This document shows positions 39,963 to 49,735 of a DNA stretch of 64,000 nucleotides, one piece after another. Each line of letters starts with the position of its first letter. The stretch's first letter is position 1. A program made the translations under genes and the position numbers. The stretch is from the NCBI RefSeq assembly GCF_006539185.1, contig NZ_BJMN01000010.1:62001-126000 (forward strand), in the 5' to 3' direction. This DNA is from Streptomyces gardneri. Its GTDB lineage: Bacteria; Actinomycetota; Actinomycetes; Streptomycetales; Streptomycetaceae. The notes under the pieces were generated by a model. That model did not search any database. It had not been told where the DNA came from and saw only the letters and a list, made by a program, of their open reading frames with translations.

Positions 39963-40895
39963 ATGACGATGATGAAGACCGCGCGCATCCATGAGTACGG
40001 CGATTCCTCCGTGATCCGTTCCGACGCTGTTCCCCGTCCGCGCCCCGCCCACGGTGAGGTGCTCGTCCGTGTCGCGGCGACCTCGTTCAATCCGACCGAG
40101 GCCGCTCTGCGCGCCGGGCTGCTGCGGGCGTTCTTTCCCCTGGGCCTGCCCTACACGCTCGGCTGGGACGTCGCCGGGACCGTGGTCGAGATCGGTGCGG
40201 GGGCGGAGGGCTTCGCCGTCGGCGACCGGGTCATCGGGCGGCTCGACGGCGGGGGCGCGGCTGCCGAGTACGTCCGGACGCCCGCCGACGTGCTGGTCGC
40301 GGCGCCGACGTCCGTCCCTCTCGCGACCGCTGCGGCTCTTCCCGTCGCCGGCCTGACGGCCTGGCAGGCAGTCTTCGAGCACGGGAAGGTCACCGCTGGT
40401 CAGCGGGTACTGGTCAACGGTGCGGGGGGTGGCGTCGGAGGCTTCGTGACGCAACTGGCCAAGCACGCCGGAGCAGAGGTGATCGCCACGGCCGGTCCGC
40501 GGAGCACCACGGCGGTCCTGGGGCAGGGGGCGGACCACGTGATCGACTACACCGCCGGGCCGGTGGGCGCCGCGCTCGACGGTCCGGTGGACACCCTGCT
40601 CAATCTGGTCCCGCTGAGCCCGTCGGACGCCGCGGCTCTGGTGCCTCTGGTGCGGCGCGGCGGGAGGATCATCTCGATCGCCACCCCGATCGAACCGGCT
40701 GCCGACACCGGCGTGAGCGCGATGCACATGGTCGCCCGGAACGATGCCGCACAGCTCGCGGCCCTCGTGGAACTCGTCGACGCGGCCGCGCTCGGCATCG
40801 ACATCAGCGCGTCACGTCCCCTGGAAGACCTCGCGGACGTCCATCGCCTCAGCGAAGGCGGGCAGATCCGCGGCAAGGTCGTCCTCATTCCCTGA
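39963..40895 (+). CDS. NADPH-dependent quinone reductase / zinc-free alcohol dehydrogenase
   Basis: A 310-residue medium-chain dehydrogenase of the quinone-oxidoreductase type. It has the GroES-like N-terminus (VRVAATSFNPTEAALRAGLL, GWDVAGTVVEIG) and the Rossmann motif VLVNGAGGGVGGFVTQLAKHAGAEVIATA near residue 147. Catalytic and structural zinc cysteines are absent. Two further ATGs follow at 39969 and 39972; the first is taken. It is divergent from the AraC regulator across 89 bases. Confidence 0.88.
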   Translation: MTMMKTARIHEYGDSSVIRSDAVPRPRPAHGEVLVRVAATSFNPTEAALRAGLLRAFFPLGLPYTLGWDVAGTVVEIGAGAEGFAVGDRVIGRLDGGGAAAEYVRTPADVLVAAPTSVPLATAAALPVAGLTAWQAVFEHGKVTAGQRVLVNGAGGGVGGFVTQLAKHAGAEVIATAGPRSTTAVLGQGADHVIDYTAGPVGAALDGPVDTLLNLVPLSPSDAAALVPLVRRGGRIISIATPIEPAADTGVSAMHMVARNDAAQLAALVELVDAAALGIDISASRPLEDLADVHRLSEGGQIRGKVVLIP

Positions 40896-41040
40896 GCCCC
40901 TGGCGGCCCGACCGTGACACACCGGACTCCGCGCTCCGGGCGTTCCGTGTGCGCGTGGACGCCAACTGCGCCTCCCCTCCTGCGTTTTCGCCTTCTCGGC
41001 CGTACCGTGGGAAGCGGCATGATCCTCAGGGGGGAGCGGC

Positions 41041-41919
41041 ATGGCGAAGGTCGTGGTGGTGCACGGGATCGGGCAGCAGTTCCTCGGGCCGGCCCAGATG
41101 CATCGTGAGGTGGCACCCGCCCTGCGGGACGGCGTACGGCTGGCCGACGGGCCGACACCGGCCGCCGAGGACATCGCCTGCGCCTTCTACGGGGATCTGT
41201 ACTTCGAGAAGGGCACCCGGTCGGCCGACCTGCCGCCGTGGGACGAGACCGATGTCGAGGACGGGCTCGAAATGGAGCTCCTCATGGCCTGGTGGGAGCA
41301 GGCGGCCCTCGTCGACCCGGCAGTACTCCCTCCCGAACAGGAGGGCACCCGGGGCCTGTTGGGGTTCGGTGTGGCCCAGATGCTGCGCTTCGAGCTCGTA
41401 CGGTCGGCACTGGACGCCCTGGCCGGGTCACGGTTCTTCGGCAAGGTCTCGGACCGCTCGCTGATCTTCACGCTCAAGCAGGTCCGCCGATACCTCACGG
41501 AGCCGGAGCTCCGCCTCGCGGCCCAGGCGCGGGTCGCCGACGAGATCGGGGACGACACGAGGGTGCTGGTGGCGCACTCGCTGGGATCGGTCGTGGCCTA
41601 CGAGGCGCTCTGCGCGCACCCCGAGTGGCCGGTGACCGACTTCGTCACCCTGGGCTCGCCGCTGGGGCTCCAGGGGATCGTCTTCGACCGTCTCCTGCCC
41701 GGTCCCGTGGACGGTGTCGGGGGCTGGCCCGGGCCGGTCCGGCGGTGGACGAACGTCGCGGATCCGGGCGACATCGTGGCGGTCGTCAACGAGCTGGCGA
41801 CCCGCTTCGGCGATGGCGTGCGGGACGAACGGATCACCAACGGCACCCGGATGCACGACCTGACGCGCTACCTCTCCGCGCCGAAGACGGGTGCGGCGAT
41901 CGGGCTGCCGCTGCGGTGA
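41041..41919 (+). CDS. Lipase-like alpha/beta hydrolase upstream of the caspase-STAND gene
   Basis: A 292-residue alpha/beta hydrolase. It opens directly with the first strand and oxyanion turn (AKVVVVHGIGQQFLGPAQM), has the nucleophile elbow VAHSLGSVVAYEAL near residue 179, an acid in NVADPGDIVAVV near 241, and a candidate His in TRMHDLTRYLS near 267. It has no signal peptide, so it acts in the cytoplasm. It lies 122 bases upstream of, and in the same direction as, the caspase-NTPase-WD40 gene. It could be a partner or second effector of that system, or an unrelated esterase. Confidence 0.8.
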   Translation: MAKVVVVHGIGQQFLGPAQMHREVAPALRDGVRLADGPTPAAEDIACAFYGDLYFEKGTRSADLPPWDETDVEDGLEMELLMAWWEQAALVDPAVLPPEQEGTRGLLGFGVAQMLRFELVRSALDALAGSRFFGKVSDRSLIFTLKQVRRYLTEPELRLAAQARVADEIGDDTRVLVAHSLGSVVAYEALCAHPEWPVTDFVTLGSPLGLQGIVFDRLLPGPVDGVGGWPGPVRRWTNVADPGDIVAVVNELATRFGDGVRDERITNGTRMHDLTRYLSAPKTGAAIGLPLR

Positions 41920-42041
41920 CAACGGGGCGGGGGTGGGTGTAGCTTCGCCGAACTCCCGTTATCTCAGGGGTATTTGGGGTTTGAGCACATGCCCCCTGGC
42001 GGTATCCCCCCTCCACGTCGAGTCCCGGGGGGTGACTGGAC

Positions 42042-45000
42042 ATGGCATACGCCATGACGGCTGGGGTGGGGGCAGAGGACGCCGGGCGCCGGTTCCTGCT
42101 CACGGTCGGAGTGCGCCACTACCAGGACGAGACCATCAGCGACCTCACCGGCGTCACCGCCGACGTCGAGAAGGTCCGGGGACTCTTCCGTCCCATGGGC
42201 TACGAGACGGTGCTGCCCGCACTCTCCACCGATCCCACGGCGGACGAGGTCCGGCGCGGGATCGACCGGTGGACCACCGCCGCCGAGCTCGGTCCGCGTG
42301 ATGTGGTGCTCCTCTACTTCGCGGGTCACGGCGTCCACAGCGTCGACCGCCACTACCTGCTCTTCTCCGACACCGAACGCGGCCTGTGGGACGGGACGGC
42401 CCTGGCCAGCGAGGACTTCGGCAGGCCCCTCATCCGCAGCGCGGTCGGTCATCTCCTCATCGTCCTCGACACCTGTTTCGCCGGGGCGGGCACCGCCGAC
42501 ATCACCTCGCTCGCCGCCTCCCTGGCCCGTACGAGGTCCCCGGAGCCGGCCGGGCGCTGGCTGATGGCCGCCGCGCGCGGCAAGGAGCGCGCGACGGAGA
42601 ACGCCTTCGTCAGCGCCCTCACCCATGTCCTCGCCCACCCCAAGGCCGGCGCGCGGCAGGAGTTCGTGAGCGTCCGGGACGTGACCCGCGGCATCAACGG
42701 CTACTTCGCCGAGCACCACCCCGCCCAGCACGCCCGGTACACCACCGTGGACAGCGACGGGCACGCGCCCTTCTTCCCCAATCCGGCCTTCCTCCCCGGC
42801 CTTCCCGCCAACGACCTGGACGTCCGGACGATGGCCCGACTGCGGCAGGAGAGCCGCGGTCACTTCGACCCGCGCGGACGGGGAGTCGGGCACGCCGCGG
42901 AGGCGGGGGACTTCTTCCGGGGCCGCAGGGCCGCGCTGGCCTCCATCGCCGCCTGGCTGGCGGCCGACACCCACGACCGCCGGGCGAAGGTGGTCACCGG
43001 GGATCCCGGTTCGGGCAAGTCCGCCGTCCTCGGCAGGGTGTTGCGGCTGTCCGATCCCGACGAACGGAGCACGACCGTCGCGGCGGACGACACCCTCCCG
43101 CCCGGCAACCCCGAGGTCCTCGCCCTGCACGCCCGGCGCCGCACCTGCGAGGAGCTCACCGCCCGGATGGCGGCGGCGCTGGGACTGCCGACCGCCTCGC
43201 TCGACGAGCTCCTCCAGGGGGTCAGCGAGCGGCAGCGCCCCCTGACGGTGGTCATCGACGCCCTCGACGAGGCCGGCCCGGCCGGCGACGCGACCGAGGC
43301 CAAGCGGGTCGCCCGTGAGCTGTGCCTGCCGCTGTCCACGCTGCCCGCCGTGCGGCTGCTGATCGGCACTCGGCGGCCGGTCGTGCCCCACCTGGGCCGC
43401 GCGGTCGACGTCCTCGATCTCGACGTCGAGCGGTGGAACGAGCCCTCGGACATGATCGAGTACGCGTCGGACCTCATCCTCGGCGGAGGTCCGGCCGACA
43501 CCGACGGCTCAGGACCGCCCCCGGCACCAGGGGCGGAACCGGATCCGGCCCGTGTCGCCTGGGCCTCGCTCGTGGCCCGCGGGATCGCCGCCCGGGCGGG
43601 GAACTGCTTCCTCGTGGCCCGGATGACCGCGCGGGCCGTGGTCGACGGCCGGCTGGACATCGACGTGACGCGGCCGGGGTGGGAGGAGCTGCTGCCCCGG
43701 GACGCCGTCGACGCCTTCGACGCCTATCTGGACTCCTTCGGCGACTCGGCCCGGCTCGTCCGCAGACTGCTGCGCCCGCTGGCCTACGCCCAGGGGCGGG
43801 GGCTGCCCTGGTCCACGGTGTGGGCACCCGTCGCCGCGGCGCTGTCGGGCAAGAGCTGCAGCGACGAGGACGTCCAGTGGCTGCTGGAGACGGCCGGCTC
43901 CTACATCATCGAGGAGTCCACCTCGTACGGCTCCGCCTACCGCCTCTTCCACGAGTCGCTGGCCTCGGCGCTCCGGAGCCCCGGCCGTGACGCGGAGGCC
44001 CACCAAAGCATCGCCGGGGCGCTGACGGCGGACGTCACGGTCGATCCGTGGACCGGCGAGCGCGAGTGGGGCACCGCACACGGCTACATCAAGGAGCATC
44101 TCGCCGCGCACGCGGCGGCCGGAGGGGCCCTCGACCCGCTCCTCCAGGACACCGACTACCTGATCCACGCACGTCCCGACGCCCTGGTCCGGGTCCTCGG
44201 CCAGGCACGCGGTTCCGCCGCGCGCCGCGCGGCCGGCATCTACCGGGCCTCCGTCAGCATCCACCGCCGGGTGTCGCCGCAGGAGCGGAGCGACGTACTC
44301 GCCATCGACGCGGCCCGGTCCCGGCAGCCGGTGCTGTCCGAGCGGTTCGCCCGCTCCCGCCCGTGGAAGCCCCGTTGGGCGACGACGGGCCTCGCGCAGG
44401 GTCCGGCGTCCAGCGGGCACACCGAGCCGGTGCACGCCGTGTCCAGCGGGACCTTCGGCGGCCGGCTGCACATCGTCACCGCCAGCCACGACGAGACGGT
44501 CCGGGTCTGGGAGCTCCCCGATCTCATGACGCCCGAGCTGCGCGCGACCCTGTCGGGACACCGCGCGCCGGTCCGTGCCCTCGCGACGGCGGAGGTGGGC
44601 GGCAACCGGTGCGTCCTGACGGGTGCCAGCGACCACACGGTCCGGCTGTGGAACCTGTCCGACCCCTCCGACCCCGCTCTCCTCGCCGTGCTCGAAGGGC
44701 ACACCGGCCCCGTACGGTCGATCGCCTCCGTCGCCCTCGACGGCCGGCCGCACGCGCTGACGGCGAGCGACGACGGATCCGTCGTCCTGTGGGACCTGGA
44801 CGTGCGGCGCCGGCGTGCCACGCTCACCGGTCACGACAGCGGGGTGCGGTCCGTGGACTGCGCGGTTCTGGACGGCCGGCCGATCGCGGTGACCGCCGGC
44901 CACGACGGGACGGTGCGGGCCTGGGATCTCGCGGACGGCGCCGGCGGCCACGAGTCGCGCGTGCTGTTCACCGGTTCGCGCCCGGTGCTCTGCGTGGCGT

Positions 45001-46283
45001 GGACCGTGGTCGACGGCTCCCCCGCGGTGGTCCACGGCGATCACAGCGGTCTCGTCCGGCTGCAGTCCCTGTCCGGCGACGGCGAACCCGTCACCGGAGA
45101 ACCCGTGCACCTCAGCGGCCACACCGGCCCCGTGCGCGCGGTGTCCTGCACCACGCTGGACGGGCGTCCGCACGCCGTCACGGCCGCCGACGACGGGACC
45201 GTACGGATCTGGAATCTGTCCACCCACGAGACCCGGTCCGTCCTGTCCGCGAAGAACGAGTGGGTCCGCGGTCTGGAGGTCTTCCACGTCGCCGGGAACC
45301 CGTACGCCTTCGCCCGGCCCGACGACCACACCACGCGCCTGTGGGACCTCCGCACGGGAACGATGCGCGCGACCCTGAGCGGGCGCAGCAGTTGGGTCCG
45401 CACGGTCACCCCGGTGCGGACCGGCGGGGGACGGCACCTGCTCGTCGGAGGTGACGACCGTACGGCGCGGGTGTGGGACGTGGGAGGGGAGCCGTTCTCC
45501 GGCGCGGAGCCGGTCGCGACGTTCCAGGACCACACCGACTGGGTCCGTGCCTCCGACTCGATCGAGGTCGACGGCGTCGCGTTGGCGGTGACGGGAGGGA
45601 ACGACGGCACCCTGCGCGTGTGGGAGCACCACACCGGGCTTCCCCGGCATGTGCTCCAGGGGCACTCCGGTTGCGTACGCGGTGTGGCCTGCGCCGTCGT
45701 GGACGGTCGTCCCGCGGCGGTGACGGTGGGCGAGGACCGCACCGTGCGGGTGTGGGACGTGCGGACGGGCGCGGCGCTCTTCACCCTGCCCGGCCACGAC
45801 GACTGGGTGTGCGCGGTCTCCTGCACCACGGTCGGCGGTGTGCCGTTCGCGGTGACGGCCGGGGACGACGCGACGGTCAGACTCTGGGACCTGCGGAACC
45901 GCGAGGGGACGGCGGTGCTGCGCGGGCACCAGGGGTGGGTGCGGGCCGTCGCCTGTCTCGATGTCGACGGCCGCCCCCACGCGGTGACCGCCGGCCACGA
46001 CGGGACCCTGCGGCTCTGGGACCTGGCGTCGCCGCGTCACGCGGCCCGGATCGCGGAGGGTTCCGGCCCGCTGTGGGCCGTGGCGTCGGGCGTCTGGCAG
46101 GGGCAGCCGCACGTCGTGGCCACCGGCCGCGACCGTGTCGTCCGTGTGTGGCGGCTCCAGGACCGGGGCCTCGTCTCCCAGGTCCGGCTGCCCCTCACGT
46201 GCGACACGCTCGCGGTCGCGGACCGGGACCTCGTCCTGGGTATGCGCAGCGACACGGTGGTGCTGTCACCGGCCGACGTCTGA
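42042..46283 (+). CDS. Caspase-NTPase-WD40 STAND protein (candidate conflict-system effector)
   Basis: A 1413-residue multidomain protein. Residues about 15-255 form a caspase-like peptidase (FLLTVGVRHYQDE) with the dyad His96 (YFAGHG) and Cys145 (LDTCFAG). Residues about 290-640 form a P-loop NTPase with Walker A GDPGSGKS (320-327) and Walker B VVIDALDEAG (403-412), then a helical linker. From about 790 to the end run roughly fourteen WD40 units (repeated VRVWD/VRLWD endings), enough for two seven-bladed propellers. In this architecture the propeller senses, the NTPase oligomerises and the protease executes, as in STAND regulators and abortive-type defence. One unit (VRLQSLSG) is degenerate. 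The start ATG has GGGGGGTGA before it. An IS remnant begins 33 bases after the stop. Confidence 0.9.
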   Translation: MAYAMTAGVGAEDAGRRFLLTVGVRHYQDETISDLTGVTADVEKVRGLFRPMGYETVLPALSTDPTADEVRRGIDRWTTAAELGPRDVVLLYFAGHGVHSVDRHYLLFSDTERGLWDGTALASEDFGRPLIRSAVGHLLIVLDTCFAGAGTADITSLAASLARTRSPEPAGRWLMAAARGKERATENAFVSALTHVLAHPKAGARQEFVSVRDVTRGINGYFAEHHPAQHARYTTVDSDGHAPFFPNPAFLPGLPANDLDVRTMARLRQESRGHFDPRGRGVGHAAEAGDFFRGRRAALASIAAWLAADTHDRRAKVVTGDPGSGKSAVLGRVLRLSDPDERSTTVAADDTLPPGNPEVLALHARRRTCEELTARMAAALGLPTASLDELLQGVSERQRPLTVVIDALDEAGPAGDATEAKRVARELCLPLSTLPAVRLLIGTRRPVVPHLGRAVDVLDLDVERWNEPSDMIEYASDLILGGGPADTDGSGPPPAPGAEPDPARVAWASLVARGIAARAGNCFLVARMTARAVVDGRLDIDVTRPGWEELLPRDAVDAFDAYLDSFGDSARLVRRLLRPLAYAQGRGLPWSTVWAPVAAALSGKSCSDEDVQWLLETAGSYIIEESTSYGSAYRLFHESLASALRSPGRDAEAHQSIAGALTADVTVDPWTGEREWGTAHGYIKEHLAAHAAAGGALDPLLQDTDYLIHARPDALVRVLGQARGSAARRAAGIYRASVSIHRRVSPQERSDVLAIDAARSRQPVLSERFARSRPWKPRWATTGLAQGPASSGHTEPVHAVSSGTFGGRLHIVTASHDETVRVWELPDLMTPELRATLSGHRAPVRALATAEVGGNRCVLTGASDHTVRLWNLSDPSDPALLAVLEGHTGPVRSIASVALDGRPHALTASDDGSVVLWDLDVRRRRATLTGHDSGVRSVDCAVLDGRPIAVTAGHDGTVRAWDLADGAGGHESRVLFTGSRPVLCVAWTVVDGSPAVVHGDHSGLVRLQSLSGDGEPVTGEPVHLSGHTGPVRAVSCTTLDGRPHAVTAADDGTVRIWNLSTHETRSVLSAKNEWVRGLEVFHVAGNPYAFARPDDHTTRLWDLRTGTMRATLSGRSSWVRTVTPVRTGGGRHLLVGGDDRTARVWDVGGEPFSGAEPVATFQDHTDWVRASDSIEVDGVALAVTGGNDGTLRVWEHHTGLPRHVLQGHSGCVRGVACAVVDGRPAAVTVGEDRTVRVWDVRTGAALFTLPGHDDWVCAVSCTTVGGVPFAVTAGDDATVRLWDLRNREGTAVLRGHQGWVRAVACLDVDGRPHAVTAGHDGTLRLWDLASPRHAARIAEGSGPLWAVASGVWQGQPHVVATGRDRVVRVWRLQDRGLVSQVRLPLTCDTLAVADRDLVLGMRSDTVVLSPADV

Positions 46284-46315
46284 GCGCTGTCCGCCGGATC
46301 ACGGCCGGACGCGAC

Positions 46316-46860
46316 CTAGGCAGTTTCGTTTGGATCAGTGGGACGTTGATCTGGGCGTGTCGCTGACCGATGCCCAATGGGCGCGGATCGAGCCGATACT
46401 TCCGGAGGACTACGGGGCCGGCTTCTGGGATCTGACCGCCGGGGGCGCGGAGCGCGGAATTGTGCGCGCTCATCAGCACGCCGCTGGAGCCCGCAAAAAG
46501 GGGCCTCAGTGGTCGAGCCGCACGATCACGTGATCGGCCGGTCACGCGGGGGACTGACCACGAAGATCCATCTTGTTGTACTCCTCTCGCGCGATCCGCG
46601 ATCACTTGAGTAGGCGAGGCATCCGTGCGGTGATCCCCGTGCCGGCAGATCAACGTGGCCATCGGCTGCGGCGGGGCCGCCGGGGCGGGAGACCGCCTGC
46701 GTTCGACCGCGAGACCTACAAGCAGCGCAACACCGTCGAACGGTGCATCAACCGCCTGAAGCAGTGGCGCGGCATCGCCACGCGCTACGAGAAGACCGCG
46801 ACCATCTACCTGGCCGGACTCCATGTTGCTGGGATCTTCCTTTTATCTGCCTGCTGGCTC
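46316..46860 (+). mobile_element. Decayed IS5-family insertion sequence, left copy
   Basis: The element begins after a CTAG with the end GCAGTTTCGTTTGGATCA (46320-46337). The transposase is broken: VSLTDAQWARIEPILPED from the N-terminus, then a jump to VRAHQHAAGARKKGP, then in other frames VIGRSRGGLTTKIHLV, and last RNTVERCINRLKQWRGIATRYEKTATIYLAGLH. Large internal parts of both halves are missing and the right inverted repeat is not found. AAAAAGGGG at 46496-46504 resembles the frameshift site of intact relatives, but here the flanking reading frames are already deleted. Non-functional. Confidence 0.85.
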
Positions 46861-46933
46861 AGGCAACCTGTCCGGTGTCAGCTGACGGGGATCGGTACAC
46901 CCATTGTCAGCGGTGGCTGGCAGCATCACCGCT

Positions 46934-47286
46934 ATGAGCGCCACATTTACCACCCAGCCGCGGCCTGGGGCGCCGACCGTGCACGACAGCTCCGTCGGCG
47001 GGCCGTTCCTGTGGCCCGCCGACGAGCCGTGGCCGTACTGCGAAGAACCGCACGACAGGCATGCGGCGCTCAGGATTTGACTCCCCGGACGACATCCGGC
47101 TCCGGCGCCACGTCCTCACCGCAGCGGCCGAGCGCCTTCGCCTCGATCCCGAGGCACCCGAGCGGCCCCCCGAGGAACAGGAGACCTTGGAACTTCACCT
47201 TGATCGACATCACCGGAGGCAACAACCTGCAGCTCCATGTCTGCCCGTCTTCTCCGTACCACCCCCACTTCGAACTGCTCCAGTGA
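46934..47286 (+). pseudogene. DUF1963-like protein, frameshifted and deleted
   Basis: Frame 1 gives MSATFTTQPRPGAP, then VGGPFLWPADEPWPYCEEPH, the start of a DUF1963/YwqG-like protein, and stops at 47080. A second frame carries FDSPDDIRLRRHVLTAAAERL, and a third carries the C-terminus ITGGNNLQLHVCPSSPYHPHFELLQ ending at TGA 47284-47286. Three frames and a length near a third of the family mark it as a relic. It lies directly after the left IS remnant. Confidence 0.7.
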
Positions 47287-47394
47287 GCTCGTGCGGAAGC
47301 CCTCCGCGCCGACGCCTACCCCACAATCGACACCGCGATCGACTCTCCGGTCAGCGGCCTTGGCCAACGATCGAAGATCCAAAACGACAGGCCC

Positions 47395-48804
47395 TCAGAG
47401 CGCGTCGGCCGCCCGGACCCGATGGAGGTGGATGAGGACGTCGTAGGCCCGGCCGAGGGCGAGGGTGGGCAAGGGGTCGGGGGTGAAGGTCGAGCCGGCG
47501 TCGTACACCGCCCGGGCACGGTCGAGCCAGGCGCGGGCCGCGCCGGGCGCGGTCCGCAGGTCGAGGTAGAAGTCCCGGGACCCGACCCGGTCCAGGACGT
47601 GCTCGTTCATGCCGGGGCGCGCCGCCGGGACGGTGACGGGCTTCCAGTCCCCGTCGAGGGAAGCATCCTTGGTGAGGAAGGAGCCGCCGGCGAAGCTGAA
47701 GCCGATGGCGGCGTAGCCGTTGCCCAGGCGGTCGCGCAGCACGGCGCCCTGGGTCCGCGGGTACATGTCCGGATGGGTCGAGAGGTATCCGACGTGGCCG
47801 TTGTGGGCCGAGAGAAGCATCTTGTGGCCGGTGTGGCGCTGCCACCACAGGACGTTGTCGGCCATGGCCTGGTCGCGCAGGCGCTCGGCGGCGGTGACCG
47901 AGGCCGGGTCGGCGAGGTCGAGGGTGGCGAAGGCGAAGGTCTGCGCGATGTTCCGGGCGTGCTGCACCGTCCACGCGGGGTCGTCGCCGCCGCCCTCCTG
48001 GTGCTCGGCGACCAGGTCGAGTGCCTCCTGGGCGCGTGCGGCGTTCTCCTCGCGCTCCGCGACCGGTTTGCGCAAGTAGCCGAAGATGTCGTCGAAGGGG
48101 CGCAGCCCGGCGTACAGCTCGGTGAGCCGGGGGAGTGCCTCGGGCCGGGTCCTGCCGACGGACGACAGCACGCGCTCGAAGATGTGGTCGCCGAGCTGGG
48201 GCGCCCCGAGGTCGTCCCCCATGAAGTGGACCCGGTGGTCGGGGTGGCGGCGGTTGTGCTCGCGCATCCAGGCGATCAGGCTGACGAACTCCTCACGCTC
48301 CCAAGGGGATCCGGCCAGCGTCTCCTGCGCGATCGTCCGCGGGTCGCCGGGACCGCCCTGGAGGTACTCGTCGATCCTGAGCCCCGCCGACCAGCTCATC
48401 TCCAGGGCGAAGGTGGTGAAGCCGCGCTCCTCGACAAGGTGCCGGAAGACGCGTTCCTTCATGGCGAAGAACTCGTGCGACCCGTGCGTGGCCTCGCCGA
48501 GACCCACCACCTTCGCGTCGCCGACCATGGTGCTCAGCGCCCGCAGGTCCGCGGTCCGGCCGCCGGGCTCCGTGGAACGCAGCGGGTGAGCGGACCGCTC
48601 CAGGGACCGTACGAGGGCCGTTTCCCGGTTCGCTGTCCCCGAGTCGGCGGACACGGCCGGTGCGGTGGGCTCGGGCGAGACCGCCCGCACGTCCGGTGCG
48701 GCGGCAGCCGTGGCAGCCGCGGGGACGGCCAGCGCCGTGGCGGCGAGGGCTCCCGTGAGTGCGAGAAACCCTCGGCGGCCGATCGTCTTCCTGTACCCGT
48801 GCAT
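47395..48804 (-). CDS. Secreted erythromycin-esterase-family protein
   Basis: A 469-residue protein. The N-terminus GRRGFLALTGALAATALAVPAAATAAA is a twin-arginine-like signal peptide. The mature part matches the erythromycin esterase/EreA fold: VVGLGEATHGSHEFFAMKERVFRHL, FALEMSWSAGLRIDEYL, MREHNRRHPDHRVHFMGDDLG, MADNVLWWQRHTG and MLLSAHNGHVG, with the conserved Glu and His residues. Macrolide hydrolysis is known for some members, but many environmental homologues have unknown substrates. ATG 48804 is chosen because it gives the signal peptide. It is intact within a region of broken genes. Confidence 0.87.
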   Translation of the reverse strand: MHGYRKTIGRRGFLALTGALAATALAVPAAATAAAAPDVRAVSPEPTAPAVSADSGTANRETALVRSLERSAHPLRSTEPGGRTADLRALSTMVGDAKVVGLGEATHGSHEFFAMKERVFRHLVEERGFTTFALEMSWSAGLRIDEYLQGGPGDPRTIAQETLAGSPWEREEFVSLIAWMREHNRRHPDHRVHFMGDDLGAPQLGDHIFERVLSSVGRTRPEALPRLTELYAGLRPFDDIFGYLRKPVAEREENAARAQEALDLVAEHQEGGGDDPAWTVQHARNIAQTFAFATLDLADPASVTAAERLRDQAMADNVLWWQRHTGHKMLLSAHNGHVGYLSTHPDMYPRTQGAVLRDRLGNGYAAIGFSFAGGSFLTKDASLDGDWKPVTVPAARPGMNEHVLDRVGSRDFYLDLRTAPGAARAWLDRARAVYDAGSTFTPDPLPTLALGRAYDVLIHLHRVRAADAL

Positions 48805-49025
48805 GCTGATCACTCCTTGCGTGTGGGGGCTTCCCGAGCCGATCAAGTGATCTTCGTGTGCTGTGGCGCGGACCGCCCTGGGGTTCCCCACCGACTTCCA
48901 CCGGGGGACACCCCCACCGCACTTGGCCCACTACCCGGATGGTCCGGTGGATCTTGAACCGAGCAGGGTGGACGAACACATTCCGATTCACGAGGGAAGG
49001 AGCCCCCTGCGTCCGGCTTGAAGAG

Positions 49026-49522
49026 GTGGCCCGCCGCGCGGCGCGCATCACCGCCGTCGGCGCTCTCGCCGTCGCGACGTGCGCCACCTTGATGACCGGC
49101 AGCGCCGGAGCGATCGTCAACGGCACGGATTCCATGGAGCGCTACCCGTTCATGGCGTCGATCCCGGAGTCGGCCCCGAAGCAGGGGCTGTACGACGGTG
49201 CCTGCGGGGCGTCGCCGATCGATCCGCAGTGGGCGCTGACGGCGGCCCACCGCGTGCGGGGCGACGGCCTGGTGCTGGACGGCATCGTCCGGATCGGCAG
49301 CGAGGAGCGGAAGTCCGGGGGAACCGTCCGGGCCATCGAGCGGACAGAGGTTCACCCCGGCTTCGTGAGCGGTGACGGGAAGGGCGAACGACATCGCGCT
49401 GGTCCGCCTCGACCACCCGGTCACCGAGAAGCCCATCCGGATCGCGGAGCGGGCCGGGCCTCTACACCGATGTGCCCGCCTACGCGGACTGGATCCGGAA
49501 GGCCATCAGGGGCAACGCCTGA
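49026..49522 (+). pseudogene. Trypsin-like S1 serine protease, frameshifted, lacking its catalytic serine
   Basis: From GTG 49026 the frame gives a signal peptide (ITAVGALAVATCATLMTGSAGA), the mature start IVNGTDSMERYPFMASI and the His57 region WALTAAHRV, where Cys of TAAHC is replaced by Arg. Near 49380 the frame shifts; the next frame has NDIALVRLDHPVTEKP with the catalytic Asp. A deletion then joins this to the family C-terminus GLYTDVPAYADWIRKAI in a third frame, ending 49522. The GDSGGP block is absent. Clearly inactive. Confidence 0.85.
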
Positions 49523-49677
49523 ACCGGACAGCCGGCGACCGGAGACACCCACCGGCCTGTGTGGCGGCTACGCCGCTGCCCAGCTACGTCGGACGCTCTG
49601 AGCGCCCGGTGAAGATCGCGGTGAGGGGCGAAGCAACCGCGGGCCTCTTCGGACGTCTGTCGGAATGAAGCCCTCGT

Positions 49678-49708
49678 GTGGCGCCCGGGAGCTGCTGTCG
49701 GGCGCCAC
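49678..49708 (+). terminator. Hairpin between the protease pseudogene and the secreted hydrolase
   Basis: A 10-bp perfect stem GTGGCGCCCG/CGGGCGCCAC with an 11-base loop, 28 bases before the TTG start of the next gene. Confidence 0.6.
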
Positions 49709-49735
49709 CGTTCACCCGTTCATGGAGACCGTCTC

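Noticed and set aside
41920..42041. Possible stem-loop or non-coding RNA before the caspase gene
   Set aside because: GGGGTAT and GTATCCCC could pair, but the stem is short and interrupted and no promoter or terminator frames an RNA gene.
46490..46520. Programmed frameshift making a functional transposase from the left IS
   Set aside because: An AAAAAGGGG slip site is present, but large parts of both halves of the transposase are missing, so no functional protein could result.
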